A DNA stretch of 64,000 nucleotides from Haliscomenobacter sp. (lineage in GTDB: Bacteria; Bacteroidota; Bacteroidia; Chitinophagales; Saprospiraceae). The DNA is taken from NCBI GenBank assembly GCA_016713275.1, contig JADJPL010000028.1:314480-378479 (forward strand), given 5' to 3'. Shown here piece by piece: positions 27,742-37,564 of the stretch (position 1 is the first letter of the stretch; every line of letters starts with the position of its first letter). The position numbers were made by a program, and so were the translations under genes. The notes under the pieces were generated by a model. It was given only the letters and a program-made list of their open reading frames with translations, made no database searches and was not told the DNA's origin.

Positions 27742-28257
27742 ATGGCATTGATCTTACCTGTTCACGGGATCTTACCTTCATTTGGAAAAAACTGCTACCT
27801 GGCCGAGAATGCTACCGTCGTGGGCGATGTGGTCATGGGCGATGATTGCAGCGTGTGGTTTCAGGCGGTGGTGCGCGGCGATGTCCATTACATCCGGATG
27901 GGGAACAAAGTCAACATCCAGGACGGCGCCATTATTCACTGTACCTATAAAAAAGCCCCCACAACCATCGGCAACAACGTATCCATTGGGCACCGGGCCA
28001 TCGTGCATGGGTGCACCCTACACGACAATGTGCTCGTGGGCATGGGCGCTATCGTCATGGATCATGCCGTCGTGGAGGAAAATGTACTGATTGGCGCTGG
28101 CGCGGTGGTACTGGAAAACAGCATCCTGGAAAGCGGGCATATTTATGCAGGCATTCCGGCCAGAAAGGTCAAAGCCATTAGCCCCGAAACCTTTAAAGAT
28201 ACCATCGAGCGCATCGCCAACAACTACGTGATGTACGCGGATTGGTTCCGGGAATAA
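27742..28257 (+). CDS. Gamma-carbonic anhydrase family protein
   Basis: A 171-residue left-handed beta-helix protein. Hexapeptide-like repeats run through it (NATVVGDVVMGDDCSVWFQA, NVLIGAGAVVLENSILESGH). The metal-binding histidines expected in the family are at GAIIHCT and in SIGHRAIVHGC. Members such as YrdA, PaaY and CaiE bind zinc, and only some show carbonic anhydrase activity. The ATG at 27742 (MALILPVHG) matches the family start; the frame is open further upstream without support. It is convergent with DinB, with two bases between stop codons. Confidence 0.85.
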   Translation: MALILPVHGILPSFGKNCYLAENATVVGDVVMGDDCSVWFQAVVRGDVHYIRMGNKVNIQDGAIIHCTYKKAPTTIGNNVSIGHRAIVHGCTLHDNVLVGMGAIVMDHAVVEENVLIGAGAVVLENSILESGHIYAGIPARKVKAISPETFKDTIERIANNYVMYADWFRE

Positions 28258-28259
28258 AA

Positions 28260-28811
28260 TCACTTCTTAGGGTGGAGGAGTGCGAGTATCTCCCGGGCTT
28301 GTTCCATGTGCCGCATTTCGTGCAGCGTAAGGATGTCGAACGCTTTGTCCAGCGTGTAGACGATCGATGTATTTGCCGGAGAGGAAATGACGGCGCCCCG
28401 GTCCAGCAACCCCGCTGCGCCCCGAATCGCTTCCTTCAACTGCTCCTGGTGTTGTTCAAACCGCTGCAGGATATCTCCGGGTAGTTCGCTGGAGGCAGGT
28501 TCCCAGATGGGGAAGGTTTTCATCTTCCGCTTCCGGTCGGGCAACACCGATTGAAGGATGAATTTGCCGAAAAAACGAACCAGAAACCCCAGTTTGCCGG
28601 TAAAGGGAACCCGGTACGTCCCCGCATGCAGCGCTTCCAGAACCGGGAAGTACGTCGAATTGATCGCAATCAGGTGGTCGATGTTCTGGGCAATGCTCCA
28701 GGTTGATGGGTTGGGCTTCCAGTTGAGCTGTTCGGCGCTCAGCCGGCTAAACGCTTTCCGGAATTCCGTTGTGCTGGCATCGATCCGGGCGGTCCATTTG
28801 CTTGTGTCCAT
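28260..28811 (-). CDS. DinB family protein
   Basis: 183 residues forming the four-helix DinB/YfiT fold. Recognisable segments are EFRKAFSRLSAEQLNWKPNP, STWSIAQNIDHLIAINSTYF with a metal-ligand-type His, and the C-terminal FDILTLHEMRHMEQAREIL, whose histidines complete a three-His site. The family includes metal-dependent thiol S-transferases (bacillithiol or mycothiol), but most Bacteroidota members are uncharacterised. Short heptamer repeat arrays lie directly upstream of its start. Confidence 0.82.
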   Translation of the reverse strand: MDTSKWTARIDASTTEFRKAFSRLSAEQLNWKPNPSTWSIAQNIDHLIAINSTYFPVLEALHAGTYRVPFTGKLGFLVRFFGKFILQSVLPDRKRKMKTFPIWEPASSELPGDILQRFEQHQEQLKEAIRGAAGLLDRGAVISSPANTSIVYTLDKAFDILTLHEMRHMEQAREILALLHPKK

Positions 28812-28815
28812 GATA

Positions 28816-28998
28816 TTTAGGGATTAGGGATTAGGGATTAGGGAGCAGGGAGCACTCCGTTACTCCCACAAAATTACGCTATGCGGAGCATTTTTACACT
28901 ATTTCTATTTACCGTCAATCCTCCACCAACCACCAACCACTAACCACTAACCACCAACCACTAACCACCAACATCTAACGTCAAACGTCTAATGTCTA
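28816..28998. repeat. Composite heptamer repeat region
   Basis: Four classes of seven-base tandem units occur in one intergenic gap: TAGGGAT, then GGGAGCA (28816-28852), (C/T)AACCAC units (about 28920-28972), and finally NGTCTAA units (about 28975-29005). Between them lies about 65 bases of unique AT-rich sequence that may hold the divergent promoters. No gene is visible. The same unit classes recur at 44.0-44.4 kb and near 60.1 kb. Confidence 0.75.
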
Positions 28999-29046
28999 AT
29001 GTCTAAAATGGCTATCTTCGCTCCTGTACCAAATAATCCGTTTCAG

Positions 29047-30902
29047 ATGAAATCAAGAACGCTTTTTGCCGCGATGTTTCTCCTGGCTGGGTATATTCAG
29101 CAGGTTCAGGGGCAGGCGGATATCCGCCGGGTGGAACCCGCTTTCTGGTGGGCGGGCATGAAAAATCCCAACCTGCAATTGCTGGTATACGGACCGCAGA
29201 TCAGCGAGCTGACGCCGGTAGTGAGCCATCCGGGTGTGTCGGTCAAACAAACCATCCGGCTGGAGAATCCCAACTACCTGTTTATCGATCTGGACCTGAG
29301 CGGGGCGAAACCCGGCGCTTTTGACATTGGTTTTCAGCAAAAGGGCAAAACGGTGCGCTCCTATACCTACCGCTTGCTGGAGCGGGAAAAGAGCTCTTCC
29401 CTGCGAAAAGGTTTTGATCCCACCGACGTGATGTACCTCATTACCCCCGACCGCTTTGCCAACGGCGATCCGTCCAACGATAATATGGAAGGGATGCACG
29501 AGCGCCTGAACCGCACCTTCAAAGGCGGGCGTCACGGAGGAGATATCAAAGGCATTGCCGACCATCTCGACTACATCGCCGGCATGGGCTTTACGGCGAT
29601 CTGGCTCAACCCGCTCCTGGAGAACAACATGAAAGAATACTCCTATCATGGGTATTCCACTACGGATTTTTACAAGGTTGACCCCCGCTATGGTTCCAAT
29701 GAGGATTATGTTGACCTGATCCGAAAAGCCCACAGCAAGAATATTCGCATTATTATGGACATGATCCTCAACCATTGCGGCTCCGAGCACTGGTGGATGA
29801 AGGACCTGCCCTCCAAAGACTGGATCAACTACGACGGCAAATTTGCGCCCACCTCTCACCGCATGGAAGTCGTGCTGGATCCGTATGCTTCGGCTGCCGA
29901 CAAAAAAATGTACACCGATGGCTGGTTCGTAGAAACCATGCCCGACATGAACCAGCGCAACCCTTTGATGGCTACCTACCTCATCCAGAACACCATTTGG
30001 TGGATCGAATATTCCGGGCTCGACGGCATCCGCATGGATACCTACCCGTACCCCGACGCCGGGTTTATGTCGGACTGGACCAAGGCCGTCCTGGAGGAAT
30101 ACCCCCATTTTAACATGGTTGGAGAAGTATGGAACGCCAATCCGGCTATCGTATCCTATTGGCAGCGGGGCAAAATCAACTCGGACGGCTACGTGTCCTA
30201 CCTGCCCAGCCTCATGGACTTTCCTGTACAGGAAACCCTTGGAAAAGCGCTGCCTCAGAAAGAAACCCGGTACGACAGCGGATTGATCCTGCTCTACCGA
30301 ATCATGGTCAACGATTTCCTTTATCCCGATGCCGCCAATCTGGTCGTTTTTCCCGACAACCACGACATGGACCGTTTTTATACCAGGGTAGGCGAAAACC
30401 TGAACTGGTTCAAGCAAGGGGTGCTGTTCCTGCTGACTACCCGGGGAATCCCCCAGATCTATTACGGGTCTGAAGCGCTGATGACAAACGCTCCCAGTGG
30501 AGACCACGGCTCAATCCGGTCCGATTTCCCGGGCGGATGGCAAGGGGACAAGGTCAATGCCTTTACCGGACAAGGGCTGTCCAAAGAAGCTGCGGAAACC
30601 CAGCAATGGATGAAAAAACTGCTGACCTGGAGAAAGACTGCCTCGGCGGTGCACTACGGGAAACTGCTCCAGTTTGTGCCGGAAGATGGCGTATACGTCT
30701 TTTTCCGGTACGATGAGAAGCAAAGGTGATGGTCATCGTCAATAAAAACGAACAACCGTATTCCCTCAAGCTCGACCGGTTTGCCGAAGCCCTCCAGGGC
30801 GCCACTCAGGCTTACGACGTGCTGGGCGGAAAACCGGTTTCCCTCCAATCGGGAGCCCTGGCGCTCCAGCCAGGACAAGGGCTGTTGCTGGAAATTAAAT
30901 AG
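29047..30902 (+). CDS. Periplasmic alpha-amylase / neopullulanase-like GH13 enzyme (frameshifted)
   Basis: About 618 residues after joining frames. It has a signal peptide (MKSRTLFAAMFLLAGYIQQVQGQ), then an N-terminal beta-sandwich typical of cyclomaltodextrinases (RRVEPAFWWAGMKNPNLQLL) and a GH13 barrel: DVMYLITPDRFANGD, catalytic Asp in GLDGIRMDTYPYPD, Glu in MVGEVWN and Asp in VVFPDNHDMDR. The frame breaks at the AAA run at 30722-30724; one extra A restores QKVMVIVNKNEQPYSL and the C-terminal sandwich. The reconstructed stop TAG (30900-30902) straddles the edge of a MITE. The enzyme likely cleaves alpha-1,4-glucans. No SusC/SusD genes are nearby. Confidence 0.9.
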
Positions 30903-31062
30903 ACTTGTTGCGACGGGTCAGCGTGGTGGGAAAAATGAGCTATTTTCTGTCCACACGAAGGCTTTTGAGGGAGCATAGCCGAGCTAAGTGACCGAAAAAA
31001 GGCGCAGTGTGGGCGGAAAAGAGCCATTTTAAACCCGCGATGATCCCGTCGCAACAAGTCTA
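30900..31062. repeat. MITE-like element, family 1, copy B
   Basis: A near-identical copy of the element at 8761-8924, with the same 18-bp inverted ends TAGACTTGTTGCGACGGG and TA at both borders. It is inserted at the very end of the amylase gene, so that the outer TA plus the first element base G makes the amylase stop codon. It is followed by a minus-strand terminator at 31085-31114. Confidence 0.85.
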
Positions 31063-31084
31063 ATAAACTTCGAGCCATTTCGGC

Positions 31085-31114
31085 AAAAAAAAAGAGCATC
31101 CACGCAGGATGCTC
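31085..31114 (-). terminator. Rho-independent terminator
   Basis: A perfect 8-bp stem, GAGCATCC (31094-31101) with GGATGCTC (31107-31114), and a 5-base loop. On the minus strand it is followed by nine T (31085-31093). It should end transcripts from the small membrane-protein gene at 31253-31540, about 140 bases upstream of it. Confidence 0.8.
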
Positions 31115-31252
31115 CGATATTCCCTAAAATCACCCGAATTATAGCTCTTACTCACCAAGTTTTTGATAAACCTTGGATTGTTTCTGATTTCAAAGTAACG
31201 ACAGGCGCAGCCCATTTTTAATGACTTTTGTCAGGGCCCTTCCTGATTTATG

Positions 31253-31540
31253 TCATTCCGTAAGTCCGGTGAGTAGAAGGATCGCAAGCAGCAAAAAAAT
31301 CACCCAGCGGATTACTTTCCAGGTCTGGGGATGCCGGTGAAACGAAATGGCAAAACTTTCGACGAACAAAGCGGCGCCCAACGCCACCATCATCAGAAGG
31401 GCCCACTGGGATTCCCAGAGGTGAAAGACAAAGGCGCCCATACCGATGACCACCGCAACGAGGGTATAAATCCGGGTAGACCAGCTCAGGTCGCGATGGA
31501 ATTGCTTGAGGGTTTTTCGCTCCAAAATGGCCATAATCAT
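31253..31540 (-). CDS. Small membrane protein of unknown function
   Basis: 95 residues with three hydrophobic helices (about 27-43, 46-64 and 78-92) separated by short loops: IYTLVAVVIGMGAFVFHLW, WALLMMVALGAALFVESFA and WVIFLLLAILLLTGL. The N-terminus is basic and cytoplasmic-like. I do not recognise a family. It has its own terminator at 31085-31114 and follows the EamA gene on the same strand. An ATG two codons later is an equally good start. Confidence 0.6.
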   Translation of the reverse strand: MIMAILERKTLKQFHRDLSWSTRIYTLVAVVIGMGAFVFHLWESQWALLMMVALGAALFVESFAISFHRHPQTWKVIRWVIFLLLAILLLTGLTE

Positions 31541-31631
31541 CGCTTTCCTTAAAAATACGATGGTTTGGCGATTGGTGCGCTGCGAAAAATCAGGCGTTGG
31601 CGGTGAGAAAGGTCAGGAATAGCAGGCATGT

Positions 31632-32565
31632 TTACCTTCGGCTGAGATAGACGCCGCTCAGGATGAGGGCCATGCCTCCAAGGTGCAGCCAGTTCAGCGC
31701 TTCCCCGTCGAGCAGGCCCCAGATTAAGGCTACGAGGGGCATCAAATAGGCTACGGTGGAACTAAATACCGGAGAAGTTTCCTGGATCAGCCGAAAAAAA
31801 ATAGCGGTTGCGGCCACAGTACCCACCAAAGACAGAATGACGATGAAGCCCAGGGATTCCCAAGCTTGAGGGCTTTCCGCCATGCGGTGCAGAAAATCCG
31901 TTGCCCCCAGCAGGTAGATCATCAAAGGGATCCCGATGATGCCAAAGGAGGCCGAGCTGATCAGAATGGAACTCATCTCCCGCAAATGCTTTCCGATCAC
32001 GTTGGTGCTGGTGGCATAGCATCCTGCCGCCAGGACGATCAACAGCCCGTAAGCGGTTTTTCCGCTTAAACCGCCTTCGTTGCCCAGCAAGATCAGCAGC
32101 ACTGCCCCGGCAAGACCCAGAAAAACCCCGGCCAGTTTGGACATGCCAAACCGGACGTTAAAGAACAACACCCCCAGCAAGAAGGTGAACAACGGAGTCA
32201 GGGGAGTTGAGGATGCCGGCCATGGCGCTGCTGATATGCACCTGGGCATTGGAGAACAAAAACGCCGGGATTCCGCTGCCGGTAAGGCCTACGATCACCA
32301 AATAGGGCCATTTGGACCAGTCCATCCGTTTGCGGTACAGGATGAACATGGGCACAAAAGCCAGGGCAGAAATCGACAAGCGAAGACAGGCTACCTGGGT
32401 AGGGGAAAACCCCTCCAGGCCTTTCTTGATCAGAATAAACGACGTGCCCCAGATGAGACTCAAACCGCCCAGGGTGACAAACGCCCTGGTTTTATCAAAG
32501 CCCTCCGCGGGGCTACTGTTTTTTTCCACAAGCCGCCTTATTTTGCCCTCCTTTGGGGCGGGCAT
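31632..32565 (-). CDS. EamA/DMT family transporter (frameshifted)
   Basis: About 310 residues after frame correction, with ten predicted helices in two five-helix EamA repeats. The first repeat includes GGLSLIWGTSFILIKKGLEG and LRLSISALAFVPMFIL; the second includes GFIVILSLVGTVAATAIFF, LIQETSPVFSS and VALIWGLLDGEALNWLHLGG. Both halves carry the family pattern. Members export small metabolites such as amino acids; no substrate can be inferred. The frame changes at the G4 run at 32201-32204; removing one base restores ILNSLTPLFTFLLG. The start at 32565 lies 20 bases downstream of the purA stop, so the two may be cotranscribed. Confidence 0.85.
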
Positions 32566-32585
32566 CTTAGAAACCTCCAAAACGC

Positions 32586-33864
32586 TTACTCCAGATCGGA
32601 CCGCACCAGGAGCTGTTCTCTTTCCGGCCCAATAGACACCATGGTGATGGGCACGTCGAGTTCCCTTTCCAGAAACGCCAGGAACTTCCGCGCCGGTTCG
32701 GGCGCATCGTCGAAACGGCGGCAGGAAGAGGTATCCTGCTGCCATCCCTCAAATGGGCGGTAGACCGGGTCTATGTCGGCGTCGCACAGATCAAAAGGAA
32801 GATCGGTGGTTTCGGTTTGCCCGATGCGGTAGGCTACGCCGGCTTTGATTTCAGAGAAAATATTCAATACGTCCAGCTTGGTCACCGCGAGCTGGGTTAC
32901 TCCGTTGATCATGATGGCATACTTCAACTGGGGAGGTCGATCCAGCCGCAACGCCGCGGCCTTCCGGTCGTGGCGCCAAATTCGCTGCCTTCCCGCCGGA
33001 GCAGTTCGCCGGTTTCATCGAGCAATTCGGTGGGGAAAGGCCCCGACCCCACCCGCGTGCAATAGGCTTTGGTAATCCCGATGACTTCCCCGATCTTATC
33101 AGGCGAAACGCCCAAGCCCGTGCACACGCCTGCGGTAATAGTATTGGAGGACGTCACATAGGGGTAGGTCCCAAAATCAATATCGAGCATCGACCCCTGG
33201 GCGCCTTCCGCCAGAACCCGTTTGCCCTGAAGCAGGGCGCGGTGCAGGAAGTATTCGCCATCGACCAATTGGAGGCTGCGGAGCCGCTCCAGGCAGCCAA
33301 ACCATTTTTCTTCCTCTTTTACCAGATCAAAATCTACTTCCGGATAAATGCTTCCCAGGCTGAGGTGCTTTTCTTTCAGCGCGTCGTATTTTTTTTGGAA
33401 GCCAGGCAGGGCCAGATCGCCTACCCGCAAGCCGTTGCGCCCGGTCTTATCCATATAGGTGGGGCCAATTCCCCGCAGCGTAGAGCCGATTTTTTCTTTT
33501 CCTTTTGCATTTTCGGAAGCCAGGTCCAAAAAACGGTGGGTAGGCAGGATGAGGTGCGCTTTTTTGGCCACGAACAGCCTGTCGTGGTAATTCACATGCA
33601 CAGCGTCCAGCGCGTCCAGCTCTTTGGACAGGGTAATGGGGTCCAGGACAACCCCGTTGCCGATCAGGTTCTGAAGGTTCTCCCGGAAGATACCGGAAGG
33701 AATGGTGTGAAGCACGTACTTCTTGCCGTCGATTTTCAGCGTATGCCCGGCGTTGGGGCCTCCCTGGAAACGGGCAACGATATCGTATTGGGGGCAAGGT
33801 AATCAACGATTTTCCCTTTGCCTTCATCTCCCCATTGCAAGCCAAGTAGAACGTCAATTTGCAT
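32586..33864 (-). CDS. purA: Adenylosuccinate synthetase (two frameshifts)
   Basis: About 426 residues after correction, the normal PurA length. It joins IMP and aspartate with GTP to form adenylosuccinate in AMP synthesis. Visible hallmarks are the N-terminal QWGDEGKGKIVDYLAP phosphate loop, RFQGGPNAGHTL, GIGPTYMDKTGRNGLRV, the VLAEGAQGSMLDIDFGTYPY region and GATTGRPRRCGW. Two single-base losses break the frame: in the G5 run at 33789-33793 (C run in the coding strand) and near 32935-32938. Since purA is usually essential and single copy, these are probably sequence errors. It is followed by the EamA gene and separated from fur by a terminator. Confidence 0.93.
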
Positions 33865-33916
33865 ATCGAGTGGGTTAGGAGAAGTAAAAGATTTCCTGCG
33901 CGTTTTTCTATAATTG

Positions 33917-33955
33917 TAAAAACCTAGGGGAATGCGTTGCTCCTCTAGGTTTTTA
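33917..33955 (-). terminator. Terminator hairpin downstream of fur
   Basis: TAAAAACCTAGGGG (33917-33930) pairs with CCTCTAGGTTTTTA (33942-33955) with one mismatch. The arms themselves end in A and T runs, so it can work in either direction. It lies 85 bases downstream of the fur stop and about 50 bases upstream of purA, on the same strand. Confidence 0.75.
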
Positions 33956-34039
33956 CCGATTATTTACATTAAAATAAAGGCAGCTCATCGCGAGAAACCA
34001 GAATATTGGCGTTTAAAGCGCCAAGTTAGAGAAATATTT

Positions 34040-34549
34040 TCATTTCCCGGCTTCCAGTTTTTCTGTTTCGGCAGGCGAAAGCTTTGCCGTGCGCTCACAA
34101 GCGCCATTGCATTGACCGTAAAGATTGAGGGAGTGGTGCGTCACGTTGAATTTCAGCAAATCGCCCATCATGTTTTTGATCTGTTGAATCCGCGGATCGC
34201 AAAATTCGAGGACCCTGCCGCAGTCTACGCAGATCAGGTGGTCGTGTTGTTTGTATCCATAGGACTTTTCGTACTGGGCCAGGTTTTTGCCGAACTGGTG
34301 TTTTTTGACCAGGTCGCAGTTGACCAGCAACTCCAGGGTGTTGTAGACGGTGGCACGGCTAACCCGGTAGTTTTTGTTTTTCATGTGGATATACAGCGCC
34401 TCCGCGTCGAAATGGTCGGTACGTTTGTATATTTCTTCCAGGATGGCGAAGCGTTCCGGGGTTTTGCGGAAGCTATGCTGTTCGAGGTGGTGCGAAAAAA
34501 TATTCTTTACTTCCTTGACCACGTCTTCGGGTTTGCGTTCTCCAGCCAT
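34040..34549 (-). CDS. fur: Fur-family transcriptional regulator
   Basis: 169 residues. The N-terminal winged helix contains SFRKTPERFAILEEIYKRTD and YRVSRATVYNTLELLVNCDL. The C-terminal dimerisation domain has the metal-binding stretch KQHDHLICVDCGRVLEF, with a CxxC pair, and a second Cys pair in YGQCNGAC, which probably hold a structural zinc. The likely role is metal-dependent repression of iron uptake, or a peroxide or zinc paralogue (PerR, Zur). I cannot separate these from sequence alone. It is followed by a terminator at 33917-33955. Confidence 0.88.
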   Translation of the reverse strand: MAGERKPEDVVKEVKNIFSHHLEQHSFRKTPERFAILEEIYKRTDHFDAEALYIHMKNKNYRVSRATVYNTLELLVNCDLVKKHQFGKNLAQYEKSYGYKQHDHLICVDCGRVLEFCDPRIQQIKNMMGDLLKFNVTHHSLNLYGQCNGACERTAKLSPAETEKLEAGK

Positions 34550-34675
34550 GTTTCATTTTTCAGTTCAAAGAGACAACAAATTTACGGTCCTAAAAGATTT
34601 GGTTAGCAGCTATTTCAAAACCCGTTCCTGGGTGTGGGCGGCCCAACGGGGGGGAAGGAGCGTTCCAAACAGCTT

Positions 34676-36994
34676 CTAATAATCCACCCGGGTTACGGAG
34701 GAGATATTGTCGAGGTTTTGGAGGGACCGGATGGCCAGGTTCAACTGGTCGGTGTTTCGGACTTTGAGTTTGACGGTTCCTTCAAAATACCCTTCGTCCC
34801 CTTCGATGGAAAAGGAGCGGATGTCGAGCCCGAGTTGGGTAGAGATTTGGTGGGTCAGGCGTTCGATCACGCCGGGCCCACTGTCGATTCCGGTGATGCG
34901 GAGTTCGGCGATGAAGGTAACGTCATTGCTGAAGACCCATTCGGCTTTCATGATCCGGTAGCCGTAGTTGGCCATGAGGTTGGTGGCGTTGGGGCAGCTG
35001 GTCCGGTGGATCTTGAGGCCTGCGTTGGCGGTCAGGTAAGCAAAAATATCGTCGCCCTGCACGGGGTTGCAGCAACTGGCGATGCTGTAATGATAGCGTT
35101 CGGCGGGCTCTCCGTTGATAAGCAGCCGGGGTTTGAGGCCGAGTTTGCGCTGGGCTTCTTCACGGGATGCCGTCCCATTGTTGATTTCCAGGGCCGGACC
35201 GGGCGCAGTTTCGGGCTTAAACTCCACCAGTTTGTTATTCTCCACCCGGAAGTTTTTGAAGATTTCCGGAATCGACCGTTCTTCGATGGCAATGGTATAA
35301 TACAGGTCGATTTTTGAGGAATACCCGTAAAATTTGACCAGGGTTTCGATGGATTCGTCAAAGTCGACGCGCAGGTGCTTCAGCTTGCGTTCCAGCGCTT
35401 CTTTGCCGATCTCCCCTTTTTTCCGCTTTTCTTCTTTCATGGCGGACCGGATCTTGGCTTTGGCTTTCCCGGTGACCACCATTTTGTCCCAGTCTTCGCT
35501 GGGTTTTTGGTTTTTGCTGGTAAAGATCTGCAACTGGTCTCCATTTTTCAGCACGTACCCCATGGGGACGAGCTTGTTGTTGACCTTAATGGAGACGCAA
35601 TGGTAGCCAATATCGGTGTGGATGCTGAAGGCAAAGTCGAGCGCGGTAGCCCCTTTGGGGAGGATTTTCATGTCGCCCTTGGGCGTATAGACGTAGACTT
35701 CCTCGCTGAAGAGGTTATTGGCTTTAAAATCGACGAGGAACTCGATGGCGTCGTTGGTAGGATCTTCCAGGATTTCGCGGACGCTGTCGAGCCAGCGTTC
35801 GTATACATCCGGAGTGTTTGAAATGCCTTTGTACTTCCAGTGGGCGGCATAACCCCGTTCGGCGATTTCGTCCATGCGCTGGGTGCGGATCTGGACTTCC
35901 ACATACCGGCCTGCGGGGCCGATCACGGTGGTATGCAGGGATTCGTAGCCGTTGGATTTGGGCACGGTGATCCAGTCTTTAAGCCGCTCCGGCAAAGGGG
36001 TGTGGACGTCGGTGACGATGGAATAGGCCTGCCAGCAGGACAATTTTTCCTTCTCAACGGGTACTTCCAGGATGATGCGGATGGCGAACAAGTCGAAGAT
36101 CTCCGTTAACGGTACGCGCTTGGCTTTGATTTTTTTCCAGATGGAATAAATCGACTTGGGCCGTCCCAGGATGCGGTATTTATACCCCATTTCATCCAGC
36201 TTGGGCCGGAGGGGGCCGATAAAAGCCTCGATGTATTGTTCCCGTTCGCGTTTGGTTTCGCTGATCTGGCGGGCAATATCCTGGTACTCTTCCGGTTCCG
36301 TGATCTTCATGCAAAGATCCAGAAACTCCGTTTTAATGTTGTACAGCCCCAGCCGGTGGGCAAGCGGAGCATAGATGAAACTCGTTTCTGCAGCAATTTT
36401 CAGCTGCTTGTGCCGGGGCATGGACCCCAGGGTACGCATGTTGTGGAGGCGGTCGGCCATTTTGATCAGCACTACGCGGACGTCGTCGACCAGGGTGCTG
36501 AGCACTTTTTTGAAGTTTTCAGCCTGAGGGCTTTCCACGTTGTAGGCGCCGTCGAGCTTGGTCAGCCCGTCGACAATGCTGGCGACTCGTTCGCCGAACT
36601 GCGCCTGGATCTCCACCAGCGTCACGTCGGTGTCCTCCACTACATCGTGGAGCAGGGCGGCTACAATGGCGGTGGGGCCAAGACCGACCTCTTCCGCGCA
36701 GATTCGGGCCACCGCGATCGGGTGGAGAATGTAAGGTTCCCCCGACTTCCTGCGTTGTTCGCTATGCGCCTTGACCGCCAGTTCATAGGCCTTCCGGATG
36801 CTGCGGCTATCGTCGTCTTCCAATGGAGATTTAATCGATCGCAGCAGTTGCCGGTAGGCGTCCTGGATCAGTTTCTTGTCGTCGTCCTGAATTTGAAGCG
36901 TTTCTGGCATTGCCTTTTCTGTTGGTATCTGTTCCGGTATCAAAAGGCCCGCCTGCCTTTTTTTCTCTTCGGAACGCTGCTTAAAATAACGCAT
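34676..36994 (-). CDS. Bifunctional (p)ppGpp synthetase/hydrolase (RelA/SpoT homologue)
   Basis: 772 residues with the long Rsh layout. The HD hydrolase domain contains HPIAVARICAEEVGLG and the intact ALLHDVVEDTD (His116-Asp117, Glu-Asp at 120-121), so hydrolase activity is expected. The synthetase domain includes YRILGRPKSIYSIWKKIKAK, IFDLFAIRIILE and SNGYESLHTTVIGPAGRYVE, with EVQIRTQRMDEIAERGYAAH. A TGS domain (VYVYTPKGDMKILPKGATAL) and C-terminal zinc-finger and ACT regions follow (CCNPVQGDDIFAYLT; FIAELRITGIDSGPGV). It controls the stringent response in the cytoplasm. An internal ATG 28 codons later is an alternative start. Confidence 0.95.
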   Translation of the reverse strand: MRYFKQRSEEKKRQAGLLIPEQIPTEKAMPETLQIQDDDKKLIQDAYRQLLRSIKSPLEDDDSRSIRKAYELAVKAHSEQRRKSGEPYILHPIAVARICAEEVGLGPTAIVAALLHDVVEDTDVTLVEIQAQFGERVASIVDGLTKLDGAYNVESPQAENFKKVLSTLVDDVRVVLIKMADRLHNMRTLGSMPRHKQLKIAAETSFIYAPLAHRLGLYNIKTEFLDLCMKITEPEEYQDIARQISETKREREQYIEAFIGPLRPKLDEMGYKYRILGRPKSIYSIWKKIKAKRVPLTEIFDLFAIRIILEVPVEKEKLSCWQAYSIVTDVHTPLPERLKDWITVPKSNGYESLHTTVIGPAGRYVEVQIRTQRMDEIAERGYAAHWKYKGISNTPDVYERWLDSVREILEDPTNDAIEFLVDFKANNLFSEEVYVYTPKGDMKILPKGATALDFAFSIHTDIGYHCVSIKVNNKLVPMGYVLKNGDQLQIFTSKNQKPSEDWDKMVVTGKAKAKIRSAMKEEKRKKGEIGKEALERKLKHLRVDFDESIETLVKFYGYSSKIDLYYTIAIEERSIPEIFKNFRVENNKLVEFKPETAPGPALEINNGTASREEAQRKLGLKPRLLINGEPAERYHYSIASCCNPVQGDDIFAYLTANAGLKIHRTSCPNATNLMANYGYRIMKAEWVFSNDVTFIAELRITGIDSGPGVIERLTHQISTQLGLDIRSFSIEGDEGYFEGTVKLKVRNTDQLNLAIRSLQNLDNISSVTRVDY

Positions 36995-37189
36995 AATCTA
37001 TATACTTTGCCGCCTGTTCGTAGTTTTTGGAGGCCAGATTGGCTATTTAGGAAAAAGATTATAAATTTGCATCGCTTTTTTCGAAAGCGGGTAAAAAATT
37101 GTTCTGTGTTGAAGCAATCCGGACGATTGGCCAGACCCCTGGGTTAACCTCCTGTTTTTGAAAGGCTGTTAGCCGGAATTTATGCCAGA

Positions 37190-37271
37190 GCGGGTATGGC
37201 GAAATTGGTAGACGCGCTAGACTTAGGATCTAGTGCCGCAAGGCGTGGGGGTTCGAGTCCCTCTACCCGCA
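37190..37271 (+). tRNA. tRNA-Leu (anticodon TAG)
   Basis: An 82-base class II tRNA. The acceptor stem GCGGGTA (37190-37196) pairs with TACCCGC (37264-37270) and is followed by the discriminator A. The anticodon arm reads CTAGA-CTTAGGA-TCTAG, giving anticodon TAG for CUA codons. A long variable arm (TGCCGCAAGGCGT) and a GTTCGAGTC T-loop are present. The CCA end is not fully encoded (CCG follows). A family 2 palindromic element begins 68 bases downstream. Confidence 0.95.
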
Positions 37272-37339
37272 CCGGTTCGTTCACATAGTCAGAGCAATTC
37301 GACCAGGGGTAAAGTTCCTTCTGTCGTATGCTTAAGCTC

Positions 37340-37496
37340 GGGGCTGTCTCAAAATACCGTTCTTTGCCATGGCGGCCAAAAACTATTTTCTTTTTTTAAT
37401 TTGTATAAAAAATTGCAAAGCAATTTTTTATACAAATTAAAAAAAGAAAACAAAAATTCATGCCGGGGGCGCCGGACGGTATTTTGAGACAGATCC
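37340..37496. repeat. MITE-like element, family 2, copy A, with long central palindrome
   Basis: The outer inverted ends are CTGTCTCAAAATACCGT at the left and its reverse complement near the right border. The core is a perfect palindrome of two 31-base arms around AAA (about 37387-37451), ending in GTATAAAAAATTGC and its complement. It is non-coding. It lies between tRNA-Leu and the trigger factor gene and, with A- and T-runs in the arms, may act as a terminator. Another copy is at 39839-39980. Confidence 0.8.
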
Positions 37497-37564
37497 GAAA
37501 AAAAGGCGTTCCTTGTGTTTAGATCGCCCGCCAAACTTTCCGTCACCTCTAAATATACAACAAT

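Noticed and set aside
32586..33864. purA as a true pseudogene
   Set aside because: Both breaks are single bases in C runs, all active-site motifs are intact on either side, and the gene is normally essential. I kept it as a frameshifted CDS.
34676..37147. Long antisense frames opposite rsh, purA, hemN and glyA
   Set aside because: They mirror the codon bias of genuine genes on the other strand, have no family features and overlap proven coding sequence.
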